Numbered from the stretch's first letter, positions 47,778 to 57,772 are shown. The stretch: DNA of 64,000 nucleotides from Sphingobacterium rhinopitheci (GCF_022627575.1 NZ_JADEYQ010000007.1:1-64000); one strand, 5' to 3'. Made by a program: numbers and translations. Notes: generated by a model from the sequence alone, not told the origin.

Positions 47778-49217
47778 ATGTCAACAAGAAAAAAAGCAGT
47801 ATCGGGTATTTTTTGGACTTTTACAGATGCTATTCTTCTAAAAGGTCTATCCTTACTTTCTTTTTATATTCTTGCGCGGTTACTTACCAAAGAAGATTAT
47901 GGCTTGTATGCCATTCTTATTGTTTTTATCAATATTGGTACTACCATAGTAGAAAGTGGATTAAGCAACTCACTTATTCGTACAACGAATCCAACACAGT
48001 TAGATTATTCTACTGTGTTTTGGATGAATATATTTTCTGCTATTTTATTATACACAGGTTTATACTTTGCTATACCTTCTATTGTTAGTTACATTGGTAA
48101 ACCTATTCCAATAGATGTACTAAGAGTAAGCTCTATCAGTATTATTTTATCCAGTTTCACAACAGTACAAATGGCCATCTTAACCAAAGAGATGCAATTT
48201 CAAAAATTGATGATTGCGAATATTCCTTCCGCAATAATTAGTCCTGCTGTTGGTGTCACACTAGCTTATTATGGATTTGGCATATGGTCATTGGTAGTAA
48301 TGTCTTTAACGGCACCTTTTTTTCAAAGTATATCATTATGGACTGCATCATTATGGAGACCTGCTTTTATATTCGTAAAAAGCAAAGCTAAATATCACTT
48401 TTCCTTTGGTTATAAACTCTTACTATCAGCTTTATTAGATACTATTTTCAAAAATATTTACAATATCATAATCCCTAAACGATTTTCGTTAGTTTCTAAT
48501 GGTGAATACGAAAGAGCGAATACATTAAATGGATATCCTACTAATATTCTAACGACAATAGTTTCTAAAGTAACCTATCCATTATTAACAAATATAAAAG
48601 ACAATAAAGAAGAAATATCCAACGCATACAAGCAAATTTTAAGAGTATCCCTTTACATTAGCGCACCTTTAATGTTAGGACTTGCTGCTACAGCGCCCAG
48701 TCTAATTCTATTTTTGTTAGGCGCTCAATATGCTGAAGCAATACCTTACTTTCAGATTCTCTGTCTAGCAAGTATGCTTTACCCTATACATTCTATCAAC
48801 TTGAATGTATTGAAAGTTTATGGACGCTCAGATCTATTCTTAAAACTAGAAGTTATAAAGAAAATACTCACCGTTATATGTATAGCCTGCGCTTGGAATT
48901 ATGGAATAATAGGCTTGTTATGGAGCTCTGTAGCCGCCTCAGCATTATCTTTGTTGGTCAATACCTATTATAGCGAAAAACTAATTGACTACTCTACAAA
49001 AAAACAACTTATAGAAATGATCCCTACCTTACTTGCAGCACTATGCATGTACGGTATTATCATCTTAGTAGCACAATACACAGCATCTTTCGCACTCATA
49101 TTACAGATTTTGTTTAACTTTATTGCAGGAATAATAGGATATATAGGACTTAGTTATATTTTTAAATTAACTCCATTTTATTTTCTACTCAAAATCATTA
49201 AAAATTATCGATCATGA
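47778..49217 (+). CDS. Polysaccharide flippase, Wzx-like
   Basis: This 479-residue polytopic membrane protein of the MATE/MOP superfamily resembles lipopolysaccharide O-unit and teichuronic-acid exporters (LLKGLSLLSFYILARLLTKED, GLSNSLIRT). About 12-14 hydrophobic helices are visible. It would flip undecaprenyl-linked oligosaccharide across the inner membrane. It is the first gene of a tightly overlapping operon, and its end overlaps the aminotransferase start by 4 bases. Confidence 0.88.
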   Translation: MSTRKKAVSGIFWTFTDAILLKGLSLLSFYILARLLTKEDYGLYAILIVFINIGTTIVESGLSNSLIRTTNPTQLDYSTVFWMNIFSAILLYTGLYFAIPSIVSYIGKPIPIDVLRVSSISIILSSFTTVQMAILTKEMQFQKLMIANIPSAIISPAVGVTLAYYGFGIWSLVVMSLTAPFFQSISLWTASLWRPAFIFVKSKAKYHFSFGYKLLLSALLDTIFKNIYNIIIPKRFSLVSNGEYERANTLNGYPTNILTTIVSKVTYPLLTNIKDNKEEISNAYKQILRVSLYISAPLMLGLAATAPSLILFLLGAQYAEAIPYFQILCLASMLYPIHSINLNVLKVYGRSDLFLKLEVIKKILTVICIACAWNYGIIGLLWSSVAASALSLLVNTYYSEKLIDYSTKKQLIEMIPTLLAALCMYGIIILVAQYTASFALILQILFNFIAGIIGYIGLSYIFKLTPFYFLLKIIKNYRS

Positions 49218-50305
49218 TTCAAGTGACAAAGCCCTTCTTGCCCCCAGTAGAAGACTATAAAAAATATATAGACAAAATATGGCAACGACAATGGCTCACG
49301 AACATGGGCCCCCTTTCAAGCGAGTTAGAAATGCAATTGAAAGAATTCCTAAATCTTGATCATTTAATATTTGTTACCAATGGAACTGTAGCCTTACAGC
49401 TTGCTATACGTGCTTTAGATTTAAAAGGGGAAATTATTACTACTCCTTTTTCATTTGTGGCTACCACGAGTAGCATTGTCTGGGAAGGGTGCACACCTGT
49501 ATTTGTTGATATTGATAAAAACTCGTTAAATATAGATGCTGACAAAATCGAAGCTGCTATCACAGAAAATACATCTGCTATATTAGCTACACATGTATAT
49601 GGTAATCCCTGTGAAATAGATAAAATTGAAGAAATAGCAAAAAAGCACAATTTAAAAATTATTTATGATGCTGCACATGCCTTTGCTGTGCAATATAAAG
49701 GTAAATCTGTCTTTGAATATGGCGACATCAGTATTTGCTCACTTCACGCTACCAAATTATACCATTCTACAGAAGGGGGATTGATTATAACCAAAGATCC
49801 TTCATTACTAAAAAAGGCCGCTTTAATGCGTAATTTTGGTATTTCTGATTTTAATAAATTCGCTGAATTAGGAATTAATGGCAAAAATTCAGAATTCCAT
49901 GCAGCTATGGGCTTGGTAAACTTGAAATATGTAGACGATATTATTGCCAAAAGGCGCGAGTTATCTTTACAATATAATATAGGTTTAAAAAATGTGAAGG
50001 GCTATTTCCCTACATGGAATACAAATTCAGATCCTAATTTTGCCTATTACCCAATTGTATTGCAGACAGAACAGCTCTTATTAAATGTGATGGAAGAATT
50101 AGGTAAAAACCAAATCTTTACGCGACGATATTTCTACCCATCATTAGCTTCAGCTCTTCCTTATTTAGAACCCAAGGACCTGCCTATCACGGATGATATT
50201 TCCAAACGCGTACTTTGTCTACCTCTATATTATGATTTGACCATTGAAGAGGTCAATTTGATTACGCGATTAATATTACGTACCCAAAATAATACACAAT
50301 GGTAA
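49214..50305 (+). CDS. DegT/DnrJ/EryC1/StrS-family sugar aminotransferase
   Basis: This 363-residue PLP enzyme works on nucleotide-linked 4-keto (or 3-keto) 6-deoxy sugars. It has the phosphate-site NGTVALQLAIRA, the Asp region YDAAHAF, and the Schiff-base Lys in SLHATKLYHSTEGG, a form typical of enzymes making 4-amino sugars. It overlaps the flippase by 4 bases and the acyltransferase by 7. With the next two genes it fits a route to a 4-acetamido-4,6-dideoxyhexose. Confidence 0.88.
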   Translation: MIQVTKPFLPPVEDYKKYIDKIWQRQWLTNMGPLSSELEMQLKEFLNLDHLIFVTNGTVALQLAIRALDLKGEIITTPFSFVATTSSIVWEGCTPVFVDIDKNSLNIDADKIEAAITENTSAILATHVYGNPCEIDKIEEIAKKHNLKIIYDAAHAFAVQYKGKSVFEYGDISICSLHATKLYHSTEGGLIITKDPSLLKKAALMRNFGISDFNKFAELGINGKNSEFHAAMGLVNLKYVDDIIAKRRELSLQYNIGLKNVKGYFPTWNTNSDPNFAYYPIVLQTEQLLLNVMEELGKNQIFTRRYFYPSLASALPYLEPKDLPITDDISKRVLCLPLYYDLTIEEVNLITRLILRTQNNTQW

Positions 50306-50931
50306 TATTAGGAGCTGGAGGATTTGCAAAAGAAATACTACAAGTAGTCGAGCATAATTATGCAAACGAACCACTTGCTTTTTATGACGATAGAACTGAA
50401 AATCTACCAGATCTACTTTTTGACAAATATTTAATCTTAAAAAATCAAGAAGAATTAAAAACATATTTCTTACAGCATGGTCCTAACTTTATCATAGGCA
50501 TCGGCAATTCCAAAGCTCGAGCATATATGATACAGATGGCGACAGAGCACGGAGGTATTCTACAATCAGCAATAGATAAGAATGCACATATTAGTACTTA
50601 TTGCAAGATAGGTAATGGCGCAACAATATTAAACAATGCTAATATCAGTAATGCTGTACAAATAGGGAAAGCTACATTGGTATATTATAACGTGGTAATT
50701 ACCCATGACTGTACTATTGGAGACTATGTAGAGCTGTCTCCAGGCGCTACATTATTGGGACATGTTACCGTAGATGATTATACACAAATCGGTGCCAATG
50801 CTACCATTTTACCAAGCATTAAAATAGGCAAACACTGTATCGTAGGTGCAGGAGCTGTAGTGACAAGAGATGTCCCCGATTATGCGATCGTTGCAGGAGT
50901 ACCTGCAAAAATCATAAAATATAAAGAATAA
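50299..50931 (+). CDS. PglD/NeuD-like sugar O- or N-acetyltransferase
   Basis: This 210-residue protein has an N-terminal Rossmann-like nucleotide-sugar domain (MVILGAGGFAKEILQVVEHN) and a C-terminal left-handed beta-helix of hexapeptide repeats (IGANATILPSIKIGKHCIVGAGAVVTRDVPDYAIVAGVPA pattern, in parts). The catalytic His is in VVITHDCTIGDY. It is predicted to acetylate the amino sugar made by the upstream aminotransferase, using acetyl-CoA. Confidence 0.87.
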   Translation: MVILGAGGFAKEILQVVEHNYANEPLAFYDDRTENLPDLLFDKYLILKNQEELKTYFLQHGPNFIIGIGNSKARAYMIQMATEHGGILQSAIDKNAHISTYCKIGNGATILNNANISNAVQIGKATLVYYNVVITHDCTIGDYVELSPGATLLGHVTVDDYTQIGANATILPSIKIGKHCIVGAGAVVTRDVPDYAIVAGVPAKIIKYKE

Positions 50932-50940
50932 TTATTCTAT

Positions 50941-52071
50941 ATGAATATCCATATATTCCATGATGATAAGTTCACAAATGGAGCAATAGAACAATTTGAA
51001 AAATATTATCCCGGTCAAAATATATACATTGTATTATTGTATAATAGTACCCAATTAAAATTTACTAATCCAAATTTGAAAATTAAAACTTTTCATATTA
51101 GGGATAATGGTATCGTGCAACAGATAGGTCAAATAATTAGCTCAAATAAAGGAGAGAACTTATTTGTACATTATTTGGATACCTACAAAGCATCCATCAG
51201 CTTAAAAATATTAGCAAAGTATACGCTCAAATTTTACTGGATTTTTTATGGCGGTGATCTTTACGATTATTTGAGTCGATATAAGCAATATGACATATTA
51301 GACCATAGATCATTAAAGAAAAATACATTTAAAAAGGATTTACTAAAAAATATTAAGTATTTACTATGGTTTGGCTGGACAACAAAGTCAGCGATGGAAA
51401 AAGCATTTAAGAAATTAGATTATTTTTGCTTCTGGAATGAATACGATTATACATTATTTACTTCAAAAGTAGAAACTAATGCTCGGCACAAAGATTTCAT
51501 CTATTATAATGCTTTAGGCAATCCAGAATATCCGTTGATAGAAAAGAAAAATACAATAATGGTGAATCATTCTGCCTCTCCATCTGGCAATCATTTCTTT
51601 GTATTAGAAACACTAAAAAATCTAGCTTTACAGCAACAGAACTACACCGTATTATTACCGCTAAGCTATGGTGACAAGGCATTTGCTGATAAAATAGTAG
51701 AAAGTGCTTATACGACCTTATCCTGTGATATTAAAACGCTCCGTAATTTTATACCGTTAGGTGATTACCAACAAATTCTATCTGAGGTAAAAATTGCTAT
51801 TTTTGGTATGAAAAGACAAGAAGCTGCAGGCAACATATTTCAACTCTTGAATATGGGAGCAAAAGTTTTTCTACGTAAAGAGAATACACTATTACATTGG
51901 TTACGAAAGAGAGATTTTATGGTATATTCTTTGGAAGATGATATAGAAGAGTTAGCACAATTAACCGGCCTGACAGACAAACAAATAGCACACAATAGAA
52001 GTTGTTATACTAAAACCTTTAATAATACTGTTTATAAAGAAATGATGGATAAATTGCTGTACAATGAATAA
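50941..52071 (+). CDS. WecF-like TDP-N-acetylfucosamine:lipid II transferase
   Basis: This 376-residue protein resembles glycosyltransferase family 56 (WecF), which adds 4-acetamido-4,6-dideoxygalactose to the enterobacterial-common-antigen lipid carrier. It shows the conserved FYWIFYGGDLYDYL segment near 96-110, HSASPSGNHFFVLETL in the middle, and GMKRQEAAGNIFQLLNMGAKVFL near the C-terminus. It overlaps the next gene by 8 bases. The acceptor in this organism is unknown. Confidence 0.75.
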   Translation: MNIHIFHDDKFTNGAIEQFEKYYPGQNIYIVLLYNSTQLKFTNPNLKIKTFHIRDNGIVQQIGQIISSNKGENLFVHYLDTYKASISLKILAKYTLKFYWIFYGGDLYDYLSRYKQYDILDHRSLKKNTFKKDLLKNIKYLLWFGWTTKSAMEKAFKKLDYFCFWNEYDYTLFTSKVETNARHKDFIYYNALGNPEYPLIEKKNTIMVNHSASPSGNHFFVLETLKNLALQQQNYTVLLPLSYGDKAFADKIVESAYTTLSCDIKTLRNFIPLGDYQQILSEVKIAIFGMKRQEAAGNIFQLLNMGAKVFLRKENTLLHWLRKRDFMVYSLEDDIEELAQLTGLTDKQIAHNRSCYTKTFNNTVYKEMMDKLLYNE

Positions 52072-52993
52072 CAATAAGACACAACAAACATCACCTATAC
52101 TTCTATTTGTTTATAACAGACCTATCCATACGCGAAAAGTATTAACTGCCTTAGAAAAAGCAGATTTATCTAACCAATCAGATCTGTTTATATTTTCCGA
52201 TGGTGCTAAAGATTCAAATAGTATCCATTTGGTCAACCAAGTAAGGGCAATAATATGTGAGCCTTGGCACTTCAAAAGTATCACCATTATTGAGCGTAAA
52301 AGCAACCTAGGACTTGCGGCTAATATTATTGATGGTGTATCATCGATAATCAAAAAATATGGCCGAGTAATAGTATTAGAGGATGACTTAGAAATTTCCA
52401 AGTACGGCTTGAGATATTTTAATGATGCGCTTACAACATATCAGTTTGAAGACAAGGTGATGGAAATTTCAGGATACATGTATCCTATCAAAAATCCTAG
52501 CGAGCTGGATGAGAGCTTTTTCTTTAGAGTAGCCAATAGCTGGGGATGGGCCACATGGTCTAGAGCATGGAATCATTTTGATACTGATATCAACAAATTA
52601 ACAGAAAACTTCAGCAAAGAAGATATCCAAAGATTCACGATAGATCATACCGAAAATTTTTGGCGTCAAGTTCAGCAGTTTAAAGCAGGACAAATAAACT
52701 CATGGGCGATACGTTGGTACTTATCCATATTTAATAAAAATGGCCTTGTACTCTACCCTCGCGAATCAATGATTCAAAATATAGGCACTGACGGATCAGG
52801 TACACATTCGGATGAAGATAGCATCTATACAGTAGAGCTAGCAGATAAACCAATCACTAGCTTTCCAAAGGAAATTGAAGAAAATAAAGTAGCTTACGAA
52901 GCAATTCGGTATTTTTACAAAAAACGTAAAGGCTCTCTTGTAAATAGAGCCATTCGATATGCAAAAAAAATATGGAAAAAGAGAAATCGATAA
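52064..52993 (+). CDS. Glycosyltransferase, GT2/GNT-I-like
   Basis: This 309-residue GT-A-type transferase shows the opening PILLFVYNRPIHTRKVLTAL, the metal-binding VIVLEDDLEIS (D-D pair), and the block FFRVANSWGWATWSRAWNHFD typical of this bacterial family. It acts at the cytoplasmic face in assembling the polysaccharide repeat. It overlaps the upstream gene by 8 bases and the downstream one by 22. Sugar specificity is unknown. Confidence 0.82.
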   Translation: MNNNKTQQTSPILLFVYNRPIHTRKVLTALEKADLSNQSDLFIFSDGAKDSNSIHLVNQVRAIICEPWHFKSITIIERKSNLGLAANIIDGVSSIIKKYGRVIVLEDDLEISKYGLRYFNDALTTYQFEDKVMEISGYMYPIKNPSELDESFFFRVANSWGWATWSRAWNHFDTDINKLTENFSKEDIQRFTIDHTENFWRQVQQFKAGQINSWAIRWYLSIFNKNGLVLYPRESMIQNIGTDGSGTHSDEDSIYTVELADKPITSFPKEIEENKVAYEAIRYFYKKRKGSLVNRAIRYAKKIWKKRNR

Positions 52994-53748
52994 ACGTGTC
53001 TACAGCAAAAATTTCTATAATCACTATCGTATATAACAACGTCAGAGACATTGAATATACCATATCGTCCGTATTGAAACAGACTTATACCAATATCGAA
53101 TATATCGTCATCGACGGTGCTTCAACTGATGGTACATTAGCTATAATTGAAAAATACAAAGATAATATAGCAACCTTGGTATCTGAAAAAGATAAAGGGA
53201 TTTATGATGCTATGAATAAAGGATTGGCTCTTGCCACAGGAGATTATCTACTATTTCTTAATTCTGGTGATGCGCTATATGATGAAAACACGGTCCAAAC
53301 AATAGTAGAAAAAGGTAATAATGCCGACATCATCTATGGTGAGACAAAACTAGTTGATGAAAACAGAGAAATCATCGGTAATAGAAGACATAAAGCACCT
53401 GAACACTTTAATTGGAAATCCTTTCAATATGGTATGAATATATGCCATCAAGCAATATATATAAAGCGAGACATTACATCGCCTTATGATTTGCAATATC
53501 AGCTTAGTGCTGATATTGATTGGGTAATCCGTGCTGCAAAAAAAGCAAAAACCACACAGAATGTAAATTGCTACGTAGCCCGTTATTTAGTAGGTGGTAT
53601 GTCCCAAAAAAGACATCGCCAAAGTCTTAAAGAAAGATACGATATCTTTAAAAAACACTATGGCACCGTGCAAAACTGGTTCAATCATGGCATCATAGCA
53701 TTACGATTAATATCTTATCGCATCACTAATGGCAAATCAAGAGAATAG
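52972..53748 (+). CDS. Glycosyltransferase family 2 protein
   Basis: This 258-residue transferase has the GT2 nucleotide site (ISIITIVYNNVRDIEYTISS), the block YIVIDGASTDGTL, the DXD-like region in FLNSGDALYD, and the acceptor-side Asp in LSADIDWVIRA. It is similar to WcaA/WcaE-type colanic-acid transferases. It is the last gene of the polysaccharide operon and overlaps the previous one by 22 bases. Confidence 0.87.
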   Translation: MEKEKSINVSTAKISIITIVYNNVRDIEYTISSVLKQTYTNIEYIVIDGASTDGTLAIIEKYKDNIATLVSEKDKGIYDAMNKGLALATGDYLLFLNSGDALYDENTVQTIVEKGNNADIIYGETKLVDENREIIGNRRHKAPEHFNWKSFQYGMNICHQAIYIKRDITSPYDLQYQLSADIDWVIRAAKKAKTTQNVNCYVARYLVGGMSQKRHRQSLKERYDIFKKHYGTVQNWFNHGIIALRLISYRITNGKSRE

Positions 53749-53749
53749 C

Positions 53750-53965
53750 ATGTTTAACCCCAATATTCTTGTCGAGCTAGCGAACACAAAGATGCCTTTT
53801 GGCAAATACCAAGGTTGGCGATTGTGCCACCTTCCAGAGCCCTATTTGGTATGGTACCACAAAAAAGGATTTCCTGCCGGAAAGTTAGGTATTCAATTAG
53901 CTACCTTATATGAGATAAAACTAAATGGCTTAGAATATCTATTACAGCCCCTTATCAAAAAATAA
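53750..53965 (+). CDS. DUF3820 family protein
   Basis: This 71-residue cytoplasmic protein has the family core MPFGKYQGWRLCHLPEPYLVWY and the KGFPAGKLGIQLATLYEIK block. The start ATG at 53750, directly after the stop of the preceding transferase, is preferred over ATG 53729, which would overlap that gene. The family resembles the small putative quorum-sensing-regulated/exonuclease-associated domains, but its function is not established. Confidence 0.82.
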   Translation: MFNPNILVELANTKMPFGKYQGWRLCHLPEPYLVWYHKKGFPAGKLGIQLATLYEIKLNGLEYLLQPLIKK

Positions 53966-53998
53966 ACGACCTTTAATTTTATTTAATTAGATAAAACG

Positions 53999-54006
53999 TA
54001 TCTTTG
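53999..54006 (+). promoter_or_regulatory. Candidate -7 box for trhO
   Basis: TATCTTTG matches TAnnTTTG, 49 bases before the trhO ATG. No clear TTG -33 element. Confidence 0.5.
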
Positions 54007-54055
54007 CATCATAATTTTTAACATTAAACGCCGTTTGCAGCGGTATCAATGACAT

Positions 54056-55036
54056 ATGGCACAATATCAAACTTTGCTGTACTATTGCTACAGCCCTATC
54101 GAAAATGCAGAACAATTTGCTGCAGAACACTTAGAATTTTGTAATTCAATTGGACTTGTAGGTCGTATAATAGTTGCGGACGAAGGTCTTAATGGTACTG
54201 TTTCAGGTTCACCTGAAGCTTGCAAAACTTATATGGACAGCATCTATGCTGACGGCAGATTCAATCATACAGAGTTTAAGATTGATGATGTAGAAGAGCT
54301 TTCATTTATCAAAATGCACTGCCGCTACAAAGCAGAAATTGTTCACTCTGGATTGCGCGATCCTAAAATAATCGACCCGAATAAACAAACAGGTATTCAT
54401 TTAGAACCAAAAGATTTTTTGGCCATGAAAGACCAAGAAGATGTGGTCATCTTGGATGTACGCTCCAATTATGAACATACATTAGGAAGATTCAAAAATG
54501 CCGTTACTTTGGACATTGAGAACTTCCGTGAGTTTCCAGAGAAAGTAAAAGAGTTAGAACACCTGAAAGGTAAAAAAATATTAACCTACTGTACAGGAGG
54601 TATCAAATGTGAAAAAGCATCGGCCTTACTTTTAAAAGAAGGCTTTGAAGAGGTATATCAATTGCATGGCGGTATAATCAAATATGGTAAAGAAGCTGGA
54701 GGACAAGATTTCGAAGGTGATTGCTACGTTTTTGACAATCGTGTCAAAGTACCTGTAAACTCCGTTAACCCAACGATCATATCTACGTGTAAAAACTGTG
54801 GTAAAACTACAAATAAAATGATAAATTGTGCCAATGCTAAATGTAATGAGCATTTCACACAATGTGACGAATGTGGATGGGATTTGGATGGATGTTGCTC
54901 TACAGAATGTCAATCAGTACCAGATAAGCGAGTATACGACGGAACAGGTTACTATGTAAAAGTACCTCAACCCGTAAACGTCGAAAAGATTTCTAAACGA
55001 AAACACAAAAACTTCCCTCCAAAGGAGCAAGTATAA
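54056..55036 (+). CDS. trhO: tRNA uridine-34 hydroxylase (rhodanese-related)
   Basis: This 326-residue protein has the TrhO/YceA layout: an N-terminal acylphosphatase-like domain (VGRIIVADEGLNGTVSG), then a rhodanese domain with the active Cys in YCTGGIKCEKA (about residue 182). A C-terminal cysteine-rich region (CKNCGKTTNKMINC, QCDECGW, GCCSTEC) probably binds zinc. It forms 5-hydroxyuridine at the tRNA wobble position. It ends at a strong terminator. Confidence 0.92.
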   Translation: MAQYQTLLYYCYSPIENAEQFAAEHLEFCNSIGLVGRIIVADEGLNGTVSGSPEACKTYMDSIYADGRFNHTEFKIDDVEELSFIKMHCRYKAEIVHSGLRDPKIIDPNKQTGIHLEPKDFLAMKDQEDVVILDVRSNYEHTLGRFKNAVTLDIENFREFPEKVKELEHLKGKKILTYCTGGIKCEKASALLLKEGFEEVYQLHGGIIKYGKEAGGQDFEGDCYVFDNRVKVPVNSVNPTIISTCKNCGKTTNKMINCANAKCNEHFTQCDECGWDLDGCCSTECQSVPDKRVYDGTGYYVKVPQPVNVEKISKRKHKNFPPKEQV

Positions 55037-55042
55037 ACATAA

Positions 55043-55086
55043 AAAAAACAATCCCCGACACTTTTGCGTATCGGGGATTGTTTTTT
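55043..55086 (+). terminator. Intrinsic terminator after trhO
   Basis: CAATCCCCGA (55049-55058) pairs with TCGGGGATTG (55071-55080). A-run and T-run flanks extend the stem and supply the T-tract. Confidence 0.85.
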
Positions 55087-55170
55087 AAAGGGACTTTTTT
55101 GATAGCCCCTTTTATTGAAAAATATTTTCAGTATATTGACCATAATAACCAATTAAATTCAATATAAAGT

Positions 55171-56091
55171 ATGAAAAAAATCTTTCACCTATTTATTCTC
55201 TTCACAATATCGCTATCCTCGTATGCACAAGATTCCGTCTATATGTTTTCCTATTTCATCAACAATGGAGCCGATGGATTACATTTAGCATACAGTAATG
55301 ATGGACTTGAATGGAAAGAAATTCAGGATGGGAAATCTTACCTACAACCCAAACTTAGTCCGGATAAATTGATGCGCGATCCATGCATCATACGAGGCGG
55401 AGATGGAAAATTTCATATGGTATGGACCGTCAGTTGGACGCAAAGAAGCATAGGCTATGCACATTCAACCGATCTAATAAATTGGTCTGAACAGCAGTTA
55501 ATCCCCGTTATGGAACATGAGCCCCTTGCACGCAATACATGGGCTCCAGAGATCACCTATGACCCTTCAGATAAAACATACCTAATCTATTGGTCCACGA
55601 CTATCACTGGGTTATTTCCAGAAACACAAGAGGAAAAAGAAAATGCCTACAACCATCGAATTTACTACACAAAAACCAAAGACTTTAAGACTTTTGAAAA
55701 AACAAAAATTCTATTAGAACCCGGATTTAATGTTATTGATGCTAGTATTGTACCTATAGATGGACAATGGAAAATGTTTATAAAAGATGAAACTATAGTT
55801 CCTCCCAAAAAGGATATAAAAATTGTTTCAGCCAAAAATATTGAAGGTCCATATACCAACATATCAGATGCCATCACCGGTGATTATTGGGCGGAAGGTC
55901 CTACTACTTTAAAAGTTGGAGATGAATGGATTGTTTATTTTGATAAATATACAGAACACAAATATGGAGCGGTAAAATCTAAAGATTTAAAAAAATGGAC
56001 AGATATATCTGATCAAATTAAAATGCCTTCTCAATTGAGACATGGTACGGCATTTAAGATATCACAGGCAGAATTTAAAAAACTGTTATAA
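55171..56091 (+). CDS. GH43-like five-bladed beta-propeller protein
   Basis: This 306-residue exported protein has a signal peptide ending SYAQ near residue 20. The family 43/62 features are visible: the catalytic-base Asp region MRDPCIIRGGDGKFHMVW near 67-84, the TWAPEITYD signature near 128-136, and a Glu in WAEGPTTLK that fits the acid position. Such enzymes remove arabinose or xylose units, and some homologues bind rather than cut. It stands alone, without a SusC/D pair next to it. Confidence 0.8.
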   Translation: MKKIFHLFILFTISLSSYAQDSVYMFSYFINNGADGLHLAYSNDGLEWKEIQDGKSYLQPKLSPDKLMRDPCIIRGGDGKFHMVWTVSWTQRSIGYAHSTDLINWSEQQLIPVMEHEPLARNTWAPEITYDPSDKTYLIYWSTTITGLFPETQEEKENAYNHRIYYTKTKDFKTFEKTKILLEPGFNVIDASIVPIDGQWKMFIKDETIVPPKKDIKIVSAKNIEGPYTNISDAITGDYWAEGPTTLKVGDEWIVYFDKYTEHKYGAVKSKDLKKWTDISDQIKMPSQLRHGTAFKISQAEFKKLL

Positions 56092-56133
56092 CTAAAAAAG
56101 AGGCTTTATCATGGATAAAGCCTCTTTTTTAGT
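56091..56133. terminator. Bidirectional terminator between the GH43-like gene and trmB
   Basis: A perfect 20-bp stem (56091-56110 with 56114-56133) with a 3-base loop. The trmB stop codon lies at its foot, and both convergent transcripts can use it. Confidence 0.85.
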
Positions 56134-56786
56134 TATTTCTTAAATGTCCACTGAACATAATTAATACTCTTATCTATAGCAAGATATTTTCTTTCATAAT
56201 ATGTTTTAATAGACAATACTTCATCTACTAAATCCGAATGATACAAATCAGTTGTTTGTTTAAACTTTGTTAATTTTAAAAGATCTATTTGCTCAACAGA
56301 ATAGTTAAAGAAGAAATCACTATCTGTTTTCAAATGCATAATACCATCATCCTTAAGGATAAACTTATAACGTTCCAAAAATTTAGGATTTGTCAAGCGC
56401 TTTTTTTCTCTAGAATCCTGGGGTTGAGGATCCGGAAAAGTAATCCATATTTCAGAGATTTCATTTTCTTCAAAATGCTCTAAAATAGTCTCAATTTGAA
56501 TGCGCAAAAAACCTACATTATCAATACCTTCTTCTAACGCTGTCTTTGCTCCTCTCCAAATACGATTCCCTTTATAATCAATTCCAATAAAGTTTTTATC
56601 AGGAAACAATTTAGCCAAGTTGACTGTATATTCACCTTTACCACAAGCTAATTCTAAAACAACAGGTTTATCATTTCCAAAAAATTTAGAAGCCCATTGT
56701 CCTTTATATTCCTTACCTGCATCTAGTTGTACCACATTTTTAAATGTCGCTACTTCAGCAAATTTTCTTAATTTATCCTTACCCAT
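56133..56786 (-). CDS. trmB: tRNA (guanine-46-N7)-methyltransferase
   Basis: This 217-residue SAM-dependent enzyme modifies G46 of tRNA. The SAM site is VLELACGKGEYTVNLA and the second-strand block is FIGIDYKGNRIW. The TrmB-specific motif is ITFPDPQPQDSREKKRL near 117-133. Its length is normal. It shares its upstream region with the divergent fcl gene. Confidence 0.94.
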   Translation of the reverse strand: MGKDKLRKFAEVATFKNVVQLDAGKEYKGQWASKFFGNDKPVVLELACGKGEYTVNLAKLFPDKNFIGIDYKGNRIWRGAKTALEEGIDNVGFLRIQIETILEHFEENEISEIWITFPDPQPQDSREKKRLTNPKFLERYKFILKDDGIMHLKTDSDFFFNYSVEQIDLLKLTKFKQTTDLYHSDLVDEVLSIKTYYERKYLAIDKSINYVQWTFKK

Positions 56787-56814
56787 AACAAATATTAAGT
56801 CGCAAAAATAACCT

Positions 56815-56822
56815 TATATTTG
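56815..56822 (+). promoter_or_regulatory. Candidate -7 box for fcl
   Basis: TATATTTG fits TAnnTTTG, 20 bases before the ATG at 56843. Confidence 0.5.
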
Positions 56823-56842
56823 CAGTAATTCAACTAATTATC

Positions 56843-57772
56843 ATGGAAAAAGAAGCTAAAATATATGTTGCAGGTCATAGAGGGATGGTTGGTTCAGCGA
56901 TTTTCAATAAATTGAAAGACGAAGGACATACCAATATCATTACCAGAACTTCTTCAGAGCTTGATTTAAGAGATCAAGCGGCTGTTGCACGATTCTTTGC
57001 TACCGAAAAACCAGCATATGTTTTTTTAGCAGCGGCCAAAGTAGGCGGTATTATTGCTAATAATACTTTTAGAGCAGATTTCATTTACGAGAATATGGCT
57101 ATACAAAATAATGTAATCCATCATTCTTATTTAAATAATGTAAAGAAATTGATGTTCTTAGGCTCTTCATGTATCTATCCAAAGATGGCTCCACAACCGC
57201 TAAAGGAAGAATATTTATTGACAGGTGTACTAGAACCTACAAATGAACCATATGCTATTGCGAAGATATCGGGTATAAAAATGTGTGAAGCTTACAGAGC
57301 ACAATATGGGACCAATTATATCTCCGTAATGCCAACGAATTTATATGGTTACAATGACAATTATCATCCACAAAATTCACATGTATTACCAGCCTTAATC
57401 CGTCGTTTTCACGAAGCTAAAGAAAATAATTCAGCAGAAGTTATTATCTGGGGATCTGGTACACCATTGCGCGAATTTTTATTCTCTACAGATTTAGCTG
57501 ATGCATGTATATTCTTAATGAAGAACTATGATGATGAGCAATTTGTAAATATTGGAATTGGGGAGGATCTAAGCATCAAAGACCTTGCTCTATTGATAAA
57601 ACGTATTATTGGCTATAAAGGATCGATTAAATTCGACAGCACAAAACCAGATGGAACACCGAGAAAACTAATGGATGTTTCAAAACTACATAGTTTGGGA
57701 TGGAAACACAAAATCCCTTTGGAAGAAGGGATTAAACTAGCTTATGCTGATTTTAAAGCTAAATATTGTTAG
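56843..57772 (+). CDS. fcl: GDP-L-fucose synthase
   Basis: This 309-residue extended SDR epimerises and reduces GDP-4-keto-6-deoxymannose to GDP-L-fucose. It has the NADP site [12 protein letters not shown], the catalytic Ser block LGSSCIYPK, the Y-x-x-x-K in [10 protein letters not shown], and the specific [23 protein letters not shown]. gmd is not adjacent. It lies about 3 kb after the polysaccharide operon and probably supplies fucose for surface glycans. Its stop overlaps that of the convergent gene by 4 bases. Confidence 0.93.
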   Translation: MEKEAKIYVAGHRGMVGSAIFNKLKDEGHTNIITRTSSELDLRDQAAVARFFATEKPAYVFLAAAKVGGIIANNTFRADFIYENMAIQNNVIHHSYLNNVKKLMFLGSSCIYPKMAPQPLKEEYLLTGVLEPTNEPYAIAKISGIKMCEAYRAQYGTNYISVMPTNLYGYNDNYHPQNSHVLPALIRRFHEAKENNSAEVIIWGSGTPLREFLFSTDLADACIFLMKNYDDEQFVNIGIGEDLSIKDLALLIKRIIGYKGSIKFDSTKPDGTPRKLMDVSKLHSLGWKHKIPLEEGIKLAYADFKAKYC

